Positions 1 to 9,992 of a stretch of DNA of 64,000 nucleotides are shown here, piece by piece. The stretch spans positions 109,157,431-109,221,430 of the forward strand of contig CM053146.1 in assembly GCA_028571685.1 (NCBI GenBank), read 5' to 3'. The position numbers were made by a program, and so were the translations under genes. The stretch is from Heterohyrax brucei (lineage: Eukaryota; Chordata; Mammalia; Hyracoidea; Procaviidae). Position 1 is the first letter of the stretch. Each line of letters opens with the position of its first letter. The notes below the pieces were generated by a model. That model was not told the origin of the DNA, made no database searches, and saw nothing but the letters and a program-made list of their open reading frames with translations.

Positions 1-305
1 AGTCTGTGTCTGGCTCATTGAACAGCTAACAGCAAGAATAAGTTGATGTGATTAATTTTTCCTAAAATTTTCTGTGAATTTTCTAGTGGTTGTGACTAAT
101 TCAAGACTTGAAAATAGACTGAAATTTTTATTAAATTATTTCTTAAATTTATTACTAAATCTTAATATTTTTGAAAGTAGAAAACTAATGGGAAGATACT
201 AGTAGTCTAAGTAAACTCAGTACAAATGACTGTAGCAAAATTGTATTTTGTATTTCATCTGGACAACACTGTATTTTGCTTACCGTGATAGGCTCATTAG
301 CATTA

Positions 306-347
<42 letters not shown>

Positions 348-659
348 ATGAGAGAGAGAGAGAGTTTCCTGTCTCTTGCTGTTGTTGACATGCAGTGTTG
401 CTTGTTCAGCAATCTGTGATGATCTCTGACCTTCTGACTCTGCAAAGCTCATTTCCAGGTCGAGTGGTCATGACTACATGTGGACAAAGCACAGTCTCTT
501 AGAAGAATAGCAGATTTGGTATATCTCAACTGACAGAGTATTCTGAGCTCTAATCAGAGCCAAAGAAAATCTATACTTTTCCAGAAAACAAGAGGACATT
601 TTTATTTTACGTGAAAAATGAATTTTGTGGTTTATGTTTTGGCTTAGCTTTTGTGTTTG
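1..659. other. Unique AT-rich sequence apart from the microsatellite
   Basis: I see no gene, RNA or recognisable interspersed repeat here other than the TG/AG microsatellite at 308-364. Confidence 0.5.
308..364. repeat. (TG)n microsatellite followed by (AG)n
   Basis: About 18 TG units (308-343), then TATGTATG and an AG run of about seven units. The histidine/threonine-rich reading frames across it are artefacts of the repeat. Confidence 0.95.
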
Positions 660-1629
660 ATTATGTTGTCACTGTGAGGTACCATGAAGTCATTTCCAAC
701 CATGTGACACTATGTACAAGGGAAGGAAACGCTGCCTGGTCGTGCACCATCCTGACAGTTTTTAGGCTTCAGCCTGTTGTTGCAGCTACTATGTCAGTCC
801 ATCTCGTTGAGGGTCCTTCTCTTTTTCTCTGGCCTCATACCTTACTAGGTTTGATGTCTTTCTCTGGAGACTAAATCCTCCTCCCCTCTGATGACATGTC
901 CATAAAATAAAAATGAGGTCTCACTATCCTTGTGTGTAAGTAGCATTCTGGCTGTACATCTTCCAAGGCAGATTTGTTCATTCCTTAGTAATCCATGGTT
1001 TATTTATTTTCTTCTCCAGCACCAGAATTGAAAGGCTTCAATCCATCCGCCATCTGTAGTCTTTTATCTTCATCCATAAGTGCTCCAAGTCCTCTTTACT
1101 TTCAGCAAGCAAGGTTGTATCGTCTGCATGTTGTAGGTTCATAATGAGTCTGCCTCCAATCCTGATGCCTTGTTCTTCCTGTAGTCCAGCTTCTCGGATT
1201 ATTTGCTCAGCATCCCATTTTAATAACTGTGATGAAAGGGTACAGCCCTGACACACACTTTTCCTAGCTTTAAGCCATGCAGGATTCCCTGGTTCTGTTT
1301 AACAACTACCTCTTAGTCTGTGTGCAGGTTCTTCATGAAAAAAAAAATTCTTCTTCTTTGCAGTGTTATCCATGATATGTTATGATCCACACAGTGTTGA
1401 ATGGCTTTGCATAGTCAATAAAACACAGGTAAACATCTTTCTGGATTGTCTGCTTTCACCGAAGATCCATCTGACATCAACAGTGATATTGCTCATTCCA
1501 CATCCTTTTCTGAATTCAGCTTGAATTTCTGGCAGTTCTTTTTTGATATAGTGCTGTAACCACTTTTTGAATACTCTTCAGCAAGATTTTCCTTGTGCAT
1601 GATATTAATGATATTGTTCAATAATTTCT

Positions 1630-3005
1630 TTTTATTGTGATTGAGTGAAAGTTTACAAAGCAATTCAAATTGGCATGCCTGCCTTTCGGTAGTTCCCTCT
1701 GCTGTCCTTGCCCGGTGACTGCACACTCCTCTTTTCCATTCTATACGTGTTATAACCTTTTAATGATCTCCTGTCCCCTCCTCTCCACCTTTTCCACTCT
1801 ACTCTAGTAAGAGGCCAATAGGATGGCATGGTATAGATGCTTATAACCATAACTGCATACATGGTATGATCATTCTGTGTCCCTGAGTACCATCCATTCC
1901 TATCCAAAGAGTTGATCTATGATCAGGGGCAGCATCAGGTTTAGGGGCCGTGCTCCCGGGAGAACTGGATGCCTTCCCACCATCAATTGTGGTCTTTCAT
2001 TGGAGCCCTTAGGGTGCACCCCTATTTTTCTCATGTTGCCCCTGGGACTCAACATTGTGAACCGCGTCACGGCTGTCACTGGTGGTGGCTGGGCACCGTC
2101 TGGTTCTTCTGGTCATGTGTTGATTCAGTCACCCGTTCAGATGGGTCTTTCTGTCTTCTGCGCTCTTTTTACCCCGTGTTGTTGTTGTCCTTGGTGATCA
2201 TCTGTTCCAGTTGAGTTGGGACCATTTGGTGTACTGCAGATGGCAGCTTGCCAGCTTTTAAGACCCTAGATGCCACTCACCAATATGGGGTGCAGAAGAC
2301 TCCATTAGCAATAGGCTAGTTATGCCTGGTGGCCTCAATGTCCCCTGAGAGCATGGTCCCTGGACCCCCACCCCTGCTGCTCTATCCTTGCAATATTGGG
2401 TTAAGATTGGAAGAATTTTCAGGTTATGTTGAAGTCCATTTAAGATGATCTTCTTTCTAATATGTGCTATCGCTGGTTTCACCCAAGCAAATTTCTATCA
2501 CCTGTCTAATCTATAACCAACCCTCTCTGTCCCTGCCTTCCCTCCCTTGCAGCCATCAGATTCTTTTCTTCTGTACATGAGTCTGTTTTTAAGTCCTTAT
2601 AGAAGGAGTCTCATATAAAATTTATCCTGGTGCTGCTGACTGATTTCACTCAACGTAATGTCTTCCAGTTGAAACCAGGTTATGAGGTGCTTCCTAAAAT
2701 CGTTGTTGTTTTTAATCATTGCATAGTGTTCGTTGAGTGTATTTACCGTAGTTTGTTTATCCATTCATCTATTGTTTGGCATCTGGGTTGATCTTTTAGC
2801 TATTGTGCACTGTGCTGCAATAAACATTAGTGTGCATGTTTCTGCTTGTGTGACAGCCCTTGCTTCTGCAGGATATCTTCTGAGCAGTGGGATTACTGGA
2901 TCAAATGGTATATCTATTTCCAGCTTTTTAAGGAAGCACCAGATTGCTTTCCAAAGAGATTGTACCATTTTGCAATCCCATAATTTCTTCACAACCTCTC
3001 CTCAG
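1630..3005 (-). mobile_element. 5'-truncated L1 inserted into BovB
   Basis: Antisense L1: a T-rich start (3' tail) at 1630, a 3'UTR of the afrotherian type (1640-2480), and the end of ORF2 at 2765-2992. There the minus frame shows the L1 C-terminal pattern with LKKLEIDIPFDPVIPLL. The L1 is flanked by an 8-base target-site duplication TAATTTCT at 1622-1629 and 3006-3013, and the BovB reading continues across it. This gives a dead 1.37 kb copy, truncated at its 5' end as is usual for L1. Confidence 0.88.
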
Positions 3006-4049
3006 TAATTTCTGAATTGTGTTGGATCTCCTTTCTTTGGAATGAGTGCAAATAGGGATCTCTTCTGGTTGGTTATCCAAGAAGCTGTCTTCCAAATTTC
3101 TTGACATAACGAGTAAGCGCCTCCAGCTCTGCATCCATTTGTTGAAATATCTTGATCGGTATTCTGTCAGTTCCTGGAGAGCTGTTTTTTGCCAGTGCCT
3201 TCTGTGCAGCTGGGACTTCTTCCTTCAGTGTCATAAGTTCTTAACTGTCTGCTGCTTCCTGAAATGGTTGAATGGCAACTAATTCCTCTTGGTACAGTGA
3301 CTGTGGATATTCCTTCCATTTTCTCCTGATGCTTCTTGTATCATTCAATACTTTGCTCATAGAATCCATCAGTATTTCAACTCAAGGCTTGCATTTTTTC
3401 TTCACTTATCTCAGCTTGAGAAATGCTGAGCATGTTCTTCCCTTTTGGTTTTCTATCTCCGGGTTTTTACAGATGTCGTTATCAAACTGTTTCTTCTGTA
3501 GCTGCACTTTGAAATTTTCTGTTTTGTTCTTTTACTGTAGCTGCTCTGTGTTCAAGGACAATTTTCAGAGTCCCTTCTGACCTTGATTTTGTTCTTTCTT
3601 TCTTGTGTTTTTAATGACTTACTGCTTTCTTTGTGTGTAGTTCTGGTATTCACAGCTCATGAGTTAGAATGAGCTTAACTTTGGTTGTTAACTGTTTAGT
3701 GAATCGAATCTGTTCTTGAGATGATCTCTACATTTGGATGAGATATACTCAAGATTATATTTTGGCTCTCATGGACATGTTCTAATTTTCTTCAGTTTCA
3801 CCTTGAACTTGCATATGAGCAGTTGATGGTCTGTTCCACAGTTGGCAACTGCCCTTGCTCTGACTGATGATATTGAGAGTTTCTGTTGTCTCTTTCCAAG
3901 GATGCATTTAATTTGATTCCTGTGTGTTCCATATGGTGAGGTCCATGTGTATAGTTACTGTTTATGTTGATGAAAAAAGGTATTTGCAATGAAGCAGTTG
4001 TTGGTCTTGCAAAATTCTATCATGTGAGCTTCAGCGTGGTTTCTGTCAC

Positions 4050-4569
4050 TGTGATGATCAGGATTATGTCAACTTGGCTACTTCATATTTGGCTGCTGTA
4101 TTAAGTGGAATGGCGGGTTTGTGGTGGCTTCCCGCCCCTCAGCTCTCTCATTTCTTGACCTTCCACTACTACTGCTGGTCTGCTCATGTAGCTAGGAGCT
4201 CATGCTCTCTTCTTCCGGCGTCTGGTTCCTGGACTTGAACTAGCAGCTGTGGATTCATCAGTCCTTACAGTTGGCACTTGAGAGTCCTGCTCCCTGACCT
4301 GCCAATCCTGGGTTTGCCAGCCTCTGCCGCTTCATCTCGCCACCAGCTTGGGACCCACTGACCTACACAACCGGTGATCTAGAACTCTGGTCTCTGACCT
4401 GCTAACTTTGGGTTCCTCGGCTTGTGCCAGAACTTGGGGCATTCAGCTTCTGTGATTGCGTGAGCTGTTTCCTATATCTATATCTATCTATCTATATATG
4501 TATCATAAATCTTTACTTGTACCTACACGTGTTACTGGTTTTGCTTCCCTAGAAAACCCACCTAAGACA
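4050..4569 (+). mobile_element. LTR-like element (TG...CA, 520 bp) inserted into BovB
   Basis: The segment begins TGTGATGATCAGG and ends CTAAGACA, as LTRs do. It has a possible ATAAAT polyadenylation signal near 4504 preceded by a TATC-rich run. It is flanked by GTCAC (4045-4049) and GTCAA (4570-4574), an imperfect 5-base target duplication, and BovB sequence resumes on both sides. The family is not named with certainty; it resembles ERVL/MaLR-type solo LTRs. No viral coding sequence is present. Confidence 0.65.
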
Positions 4570-5433
4570 GTCAAAGGCTGTATTTTCCAGCTACTGATCC
4601 TTCTTTGTTTCCAGCTTCTGTGTTCTAGTCACCAGTACTTTTCAGTGTATCTTGATTCCATATTTGATCATCTTGAGACTGCAGAAGTTGGTAAAAATCT
4701 TTAATTTCCTCATCTTTGGCCTCAGTCATTGGTGTGTAAGTTTAAATGATAGTTGTTTTAACTGTTCTTGTAGGCATGTGGATGTTATCCTATCACTGAC
4801 AATGTTGTACGCCAGGATAGATCTTGAAATGTTCTTTGTGGTGATGAGTCCAGTGCCATTCCTCTTCAATTTGTCTGAGATTGTCCTATTCAAAATGACC
4901 AGTACCGGTCCATTTCAGCTTACTGATGCTTAACATATGAATGTTTATGCATTTCATTTCATTTTTGACAACTTACAGTTTTCCTACATTCATGCTTTCT
5001 GCATTTCATGTTCTGATTCTTAATAGATGTTTATAGTCAGCTGTTTCTTCTCATTTTGTATTGTGCTGCATCAGCAAATGAAGGTCCAGAACGCTTGGCT
5101 GCGTCTACTTCATTAGGGTGAACTTTTCTTTGGAGAGGGAGCTCTTTCTCAGTTATCCTTTGAGTGCCTGCCAACACTGGGGGCTCTTCTCTGGTACTAT
5201 ACCAGATAATGTTCCACCCCTCTTCATAAGATTTTCACTGGTTTTAGTAGTATTTTCAGAAGTAGATTGTGAAGTCCTTCTTCTTAGTCTGGAAGCTCAG
5301 GTGAAATCTGTCTACCATGGGTGAACCTGTTTGGGTTTACATACTAGTAGCATAGCTTCCAGCATCACAGCAACACACAATCTGTCACAATAAGACAGCA
5401 CAGCATCATATTCTGGTATTTAGTTACAAGTTA

Positions 5434-5765
5434 GTTGGAGAAGAATGTTGAATGTACCAGGGACCGCCAAAAGAAGTACAACTAGAGTGCTCCTTGGAAG
5501 CAAAGATGGCAAGACTGTGCCTTACATACTTTGGACATGTTGTCAGGAAGGATCGGTCCCTGAAGAAGGACATCATGCTTGGTAGAAGGGAGGGTCGGTG
5601 AAAAAGAAGACCTTCAGTGAGATGGATTGAGACAGTGGCCATAACAATGGGCTTAAGCATGAAAATGATTACCGATATGAGGCGAGACTAGCAGTGTTTT
5701 GTTCTGTTTTCATAGGGTCGCTGTGAGTCACAACCAGTGTGACAGCACCTAACAACAACAACAGT
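5434..5765 (+). mobile_element. BovB 3' end fragment, plus strand
   Basis: The sequence carries the plus-strand BovB 3' tail (for example GAAGGACATCATGCTTGG at 5565) and ends GGGTCGCTGTGAGTCACAAC...CACCTAACAACAACAACA, the RTE-type short-repeat tail. It lies just beyond the 5' end of the minus-strand BovB, so the two are independent insertions in opposite orientations. Confidence 0.82.
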
Positions 5766-5887
5766 TACAGGTTACTCGAAAACAGTGTTGAAGTACATTA
5801 AACAAAGTAAGAGGGCTGATACATTGGCATGTATCAGTATTGAAAGTAAATTCCAATTCTTGTTCTACAAATGGGTTACACTGTGTA

Positions 5888-6038
5888 CTACCTGTTGCTG
5901 TCAGGTTGAGTCTGACTCATGGTGACGCCATGTATTACAGAGTAGAACTGTTCCATAGTATTTTCTTGGCTGTAATCTTTGTCTAGTTAGATCATCACAG
6001 TTTTCTTCCACGGGCAGAGTTCAAACTGCCAGGCTTTA
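5888..6038 (-). repeat. AfroSINE, long variant
   Basis: Antisense tRNA-derived SINE: CTGTTGCTGTCAGGTTGAG, GTCTGACTCATGG and CAGAGTAGAACTG with a TGTAATCTTTGTC module. The head end is degraded. Confidence 0.65.
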
Positions 6039-6099
6039 AATTAAAAGTTAGTTGCAAACTGTTTGTGCCACTCAGAGATTGCTATACCTGGGGTATAAA

Positions 6100-6292
6100 C
6101 TTGCTGCTGTCAAATCAGTTCTTACTCAGCATGACCCTCTAGGACAGAGTACAACTGCCTCATACAATCTCCAAGGCTGTAAGTCTTTACAGAAGCAGAA
6201 TGCCACTTCTGTCCACTGCAGAATGGCTGATGGGTTCAGACTGCCACCTTTTTGATTCGCAGCTGAGTGCTTAACCATTGTGCACCCAGGGC
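6100..6292 (-). repeat. AfroSINE, long variant
   Basis: Antisense copy with CTGCTGTCAAATCAGTTC, ACAGAGTACAACTGCC, a central CTGTAAGTCTTTACAGAAG module and the tRNA-like head (GTGCTTAACCATTGTGC) ending in GGGCTGC. Confidence 0.8.
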
Positions 6293-6304
6293 TGCTTGCA
6301 GACC

Positions 6305-6480
6305 TCATAAACCAAAACCAAACCAAGCCTGCTGCCACTGAGTCGATTCCAACTCATAGTGACCCTGTATGACAGAGTAGAACTGCCCTGTAGAGTTTCT
6401 AGGAATGCCTGGTGGATTCAAACTGCTGACTTTTTGGTTGGCAGCCGTAGCATGTAACAACTATACCACCAGGGTTTCTG
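6305..6480 (-). repeat. AfroSINE, short variant
   Basis: Antisense copy: AACCAAACCAAGCCTGCTGC, GAGTCGATTCCAACTCATAG, AGAGTAGAACTGCCC, and the head ACCACCAGGGTTTC. The tail is partly the AACCAAAACC run. Confidence 0.9.
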
Positions 6481-6544
6481 CTTCCTTATATAGACGCTGT
6501 GAATTGGAATCGACTTGACAGCAGTGGGTTTTTTCTTCATATCC

Positions 6545-6592
6545 AAAGCCAGCCAAGTGCTGTCGAGTCAGATCTGACCCATGGCAACCCTG
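6545..6592 (-). repeat. SINE/BovB 3'-tail fragment
   Basis: A 48-base scrap, CAGCCAAGTGCTGTCGAGTC followed by GATCTGACCCATGGCAACC. The same scrap type recurs at about 30810 and 60567. Confidence 0.6.
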
Positions 6593-7289
6593 GGGGCCAG
6601 GAAAAAGCCCCAAAGAGGACATACAGGGAAAGCATTTGATAAAGTTAAAAATAGAAAGAAAAAAAATGCAATGCCTAGAACAGTTCCATGAATATAGTAG
6701 ACACTCAATGAATAGTTTTCAGTGAAAAAATGACTTTCAGCCAGCCAGTCATATCAAGGATTGGCATGATTTACACCTGATAATGGAGTGCAACAGTGAC
6801 AAAGGAAAAATAAATAGAAGTGATGAGAGACCTGAGCCATTAATTATTATTATTATCAGCATGTGCTAGAAGTTTTACTCATTTTTAAATGAAAACAGGG
6901 CTGCAGATAGATACCAGTTTGCATCACTGACATTTTCATCTCTGGAAAAGTAAAGGAAATGAAGGGAACTGCTGTTTTGGATGTCATATTGACCAAGAAG
7001 AGATTGGGTGGTGAAACAGAAGTGAAAGGAACGTGTCTGTTTCTTCAGTAAATATTTTTCGAGTGTCTTGTGTGCCAGGCAGTTGGAAAATTGTGATCAT
7101 GCTATTTGACTTTCATGATAACCAAGTAGATGACAGATACAACCAGACAGGTACTGCAAACTTCCAGGAGGTAAATTTTAAATGTTTTAAAGAAGTACAT
7201 AATGATCCTGTAGCCTGAGACTCTAAAAGAGAAAAAGACTAAAGAGATAGAAACCCAGCCCTTGAATCTGAATTAGGGCCTTTCCTGTG

Positions 7290-7696
7290 TGTTATGGATT
7301 GAACTGTGTCCCCCCAAAGTAAGCATTGTAAACGCTAACCTGTATGTGGTTTTAATCCCATTGGGAATGGACTGTCTTTGTTATGTTAATGAAGCAAGAT
7401 TAATGTAGGATATACCTTGAGTCAACCTCTTTTGAGATATGAAAGATTAAACAAGCGAGCAAGACAGGTGGGTCAGATAGATGCCCAGACACACGGAGAC
7501 CTCCAAGGCACCAGGAGGCAGGAGCCAAAGAGACCACAGACCTTCCACCAAAGTCAACAAGAGAGAGAAGGCCTTCCCTAGAGCCAGCTCCCTGAATTCA
7601 GACTTCTAGTCTCCTAAACTGTGAGAAAAATCACTTTCTGTTTGTGAAAAAGCCATCTGCTTGTGACATTTCTGTTATAACAGAATGACCAAGATG
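7290..7696 (+). mobile_element. Solo MaLR-like LTR
   Basis: It begins TGTTATGGATTGAACTGTGTC, the classic MLT/MST/THE1-type LTR opening, and runs through a GACTTCTAG...CTGTGAGAAA block to TCTGTTATAACAGAATGACC. It is the same family as the LTRs at 33.2, 36.2, 41.6 and 46.6 kb, but older looking. No internal sequence is attached. Confidence 0.75.
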
Positions 7697-7699
7697 CTA

Positions 7700-7912
7700 T
7701 GTGCTTCCCCTATTACTCTAATGTCCTGTTGGGTTGCAGTGACCTTTGTATTCATGTCTATTATTGTGAAATGCTCAGCTTCAGGTGAGCAAAGCTGATC
7801 TATCATGTTTATCTTTGTATTCCCAGCTCCTAGGAAACTGGCACATAGCTGGTACCCTGTCAACATAGAGATGCTGAAAGAAAGAATGAATAAGTAAATG
7901 AGATGTATGGAA
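7700..7912 (+). repeat. L2 3'-end relic
   Basis: Weak resemblance to the L2 3' end: TATTCCCAGCTCCTAGGAAA, CTGGCACATAGCTGGTACC and a terminal GAATGAATAAG. Confidence 0.5.
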
Positions 7913-9080
7913 GAACAAACATGAATTTTCTCAGATTATCAAAGTAAAATGCACATATTCACAAGCACACTCACACTCTAATCTCACATTCCCCAGTTCT
8001 TTGAATGACTAGAGTTGAAGAATTGAAAGGTCGAAAAAGTGAGAAAGAGGAGATGGGTGTGATTGCAAAGGGCGTGCTTAAATTAATTCAAACATAAAAG
8101 CCATTTAAACAAGAATGCAAGGAAAGGCAAGTAACCAAGAACAAGCCAGAGTCCTGAGTGAGCAGAAGTGTGAAAAAATTCTGAAAACAACAAAAGACAC
8201 TTAAAAAGCTAGCAAAGAACAGTCTGACAGAAAACCCAGGTGACCGAAAAAGCCAGACACAGGACACTAGAATGTTTGTGATGTAAAGTGAATTGTGCCC
8301 ATTTTTCTGTAGCAACATAGCTGTCATTTCTGTCAAGACTGAAATGCTGTTTTTATCAAACTTATTATTTCAGAATTTTGTTTGGCATACTGAGGAAGGG
8401 ATAGCCTCTCTGATGAGAAACATTTATGGCTAGTCATGTCTTCTTATTCTTCTTGTGTTTTAATCAAGGACTATGATTTCTCATCTGGCTGGCAGTAACT
8501 GCACAGCAATGGATTTGATCCGTGTGGGTTGTTTTTTGCTGTAGGGGTAGGAACACGTGTGCGTTTGAGAGAATTGAGGCTCACAGCGGCTTGATAACAG
8601 GACTTGAGCTTTTCCTCTTGTATTAGTGTCTTCTGGCCGGGATTGCAGCCCTAGGCCTGAGGACACACCCAGCCTTGACTGCCCAGCCACTCCGCTGCAT
8701 CCTCCCTGCCCCCGCCCTGTCAGTCACCATGGGGGTACTTCAGGGACTGAAAAAGCCTGAAGAGCCTACAAATCAAGAAAAACAAATTTTTAGAATTTAT
8801 TCTAGAAGTTTACAAATATTCAGAAAAGAAAAGAAAGTGGTAATCATGGGCACCAACAGGAAGAAACCAGGCAGGATAAGCTATTTTCCTGTTCAACAGA
8901 ACAACTGAAAGCCTGAATGAAGACAATGTAGTGGATTTGGTATATATGAATTTTATCAAGGCAATTTTTACAAGCTGTCGGGATTTCCCTGTGGACTGGA
9001 TGAGGAAATAGAAGCTACATAACAGAATGGTTAAGTGGATTCAAATCAAAGTTTGCTAACCAGCCCAAAAAGTGCTAAAG
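7913..9080. other. Non-repetitive stretch with one small ORF
   Basis: No recognisable interspersed repeat. A moderately GC-rich patch at 8630-8740 leads into an ATG in strong context (8729, GTCACCATGG) followed by a 60-codon ORF to 8908, opening MGVLQGLKKPEEPTNQEK. I do not recognise the product. See findings. Confidence 0.4.
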
Positions 9081-9088
9081 AATGGGCC

Positions 9089-9701
9089 CTGGAGCACATG
9101 AAAACCAAGAACATCAAAGATATGAGGAAAGTAGGACAATGAAAGGTCCATGTGATTGGGAGGCTACATCAGCGTGAGACCAGAAGAACTAGATGGTGCT
9201 TGGCCACCACCCAAAGACAGCCCTGTCAGGGAACACAATGTAGAGTCCTTGACGTAACGTGAGAAAAAGGGATGTGCAGATTTAGAACTCTATGAAAAGA
9301 CCATACTTGCTGGTCTGACAACCTGTAGGATCCCCTGAGAACATGGTCCCTAGACTTGCTGCTAGCCCAGAACTGAAACCAGTACTGAAGCCAACACTTC
9401 AAAGATTAGACTGGACCAAAGGACACAGAGTGATGCAGGTGGTGTGTGTGCTTTACGGTTTAATATACATATTAGGCTGTCCTACTGGTTTCTTTTTAGA
9501 GAGAGGGGTACATGGAGAGAAGGAAATAGGTATTGGTTGAATGGACCCTGGAAGTAAAGAGTAGAAGGGAGAAGTGTGCTGTCACAGAGTGAGCAGAGCA
9601 GACAGAGTTGCATAGGGCAGGTGCTCTGGGTTTTATATGGCAGATTGACTGGGATTGTAGACTTTCACTTAAACACAATAAAAAAATTTTTAAAAAGAAA
9701 A
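9089..9701 (+). mobile_element. L1 3' end (5'-truncated)
   Basis: Afrotherian L1 3'UTR on the plus strand, related to the copy at 37.6 kb (CTGGAGCA..., GAACATCAAAGATATGAGG, GAGACCAGAAGAACTAGATG). It ends in ACTTTCACTTAAACACAATA and an A-rich tail. A likely target duplication, AATGGGCC, sits at 9081-9088 and 9702-9709. Confidence 0.85.
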
Positions 9702-9804
9702 AATGGGCCTATATGATCTCAGACAATGATCTGTACACATCAGTTTCTATTCTGATATTCTGTTTACCAGCGACTTGCAACAATGATGAGTTTGGTGAAA
9801 ATAA

Positions 9805-9992
9805 TAGATTTCATGTCAGACACTTGGTTTATGTGTACAGTGTATTTAATCCTGAGAGAAATCCTGTGGTCATTGCTTTTTCATTCCCGTTTTATAGACA
9901 GGTAAACTATGTCACAGAAAGGTTATATAACATTCTCAAGGTCACACATTTCTTAAGAGGCAGAGCTGAGATTTAGACCCACGCCATCTACT
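9805..9992 (-). repeat. MIR
   Basis: Antisense MIR: CATTCCCGTTTTATAGACAG, ATAACATTCTCAAGGTCACA and AGAGGCAGAGCTGAGATTTA. Confidence 0.75.

Larger units (their letters stand above)
660..5400 (-). mobile_element. BovB/RTE non-LTR retrotransposon, interrupted, nearly full length
   Basis: Reading on the minus strand, the element runs from its 5' end near 5400 (endonuclease region about 5000-3800) through reverse transcriptase (about 3700-1040) to its 3'UTR (1020-660). At 1038-1256 the minus frame shows the RT catalytic-site neighbourhood NLQHADDTTLLAESKEDLE, an A/HADD version of the YADD box typical of RTE/BovB. It is broken by an L1 at 1630-3005 and an LTR-like element at 4050-4569, and lacks a stretch between the RT and the 3'UTR near 1020. 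Stops and shifts throughout make it inactive. The BovB family is known in ruminants, afrotheres and squamates, and spread by horizontal transfer. Confidence 0.85.

Noticed and set aside
1038..1256. Minus-strand ORF with a reverse-transcriptase motif (HADDT) as a possible functional gene or retron
   Set aside because: It is a fragment of an inactive BovB/RTE retrotransposon; stops, gaps and two insertions break the element, and the context is mammalian.
9608..9976. 122-codon plus-strand ORF
   Set aside because: It spans the L1 3' tail and an antisense MIR.
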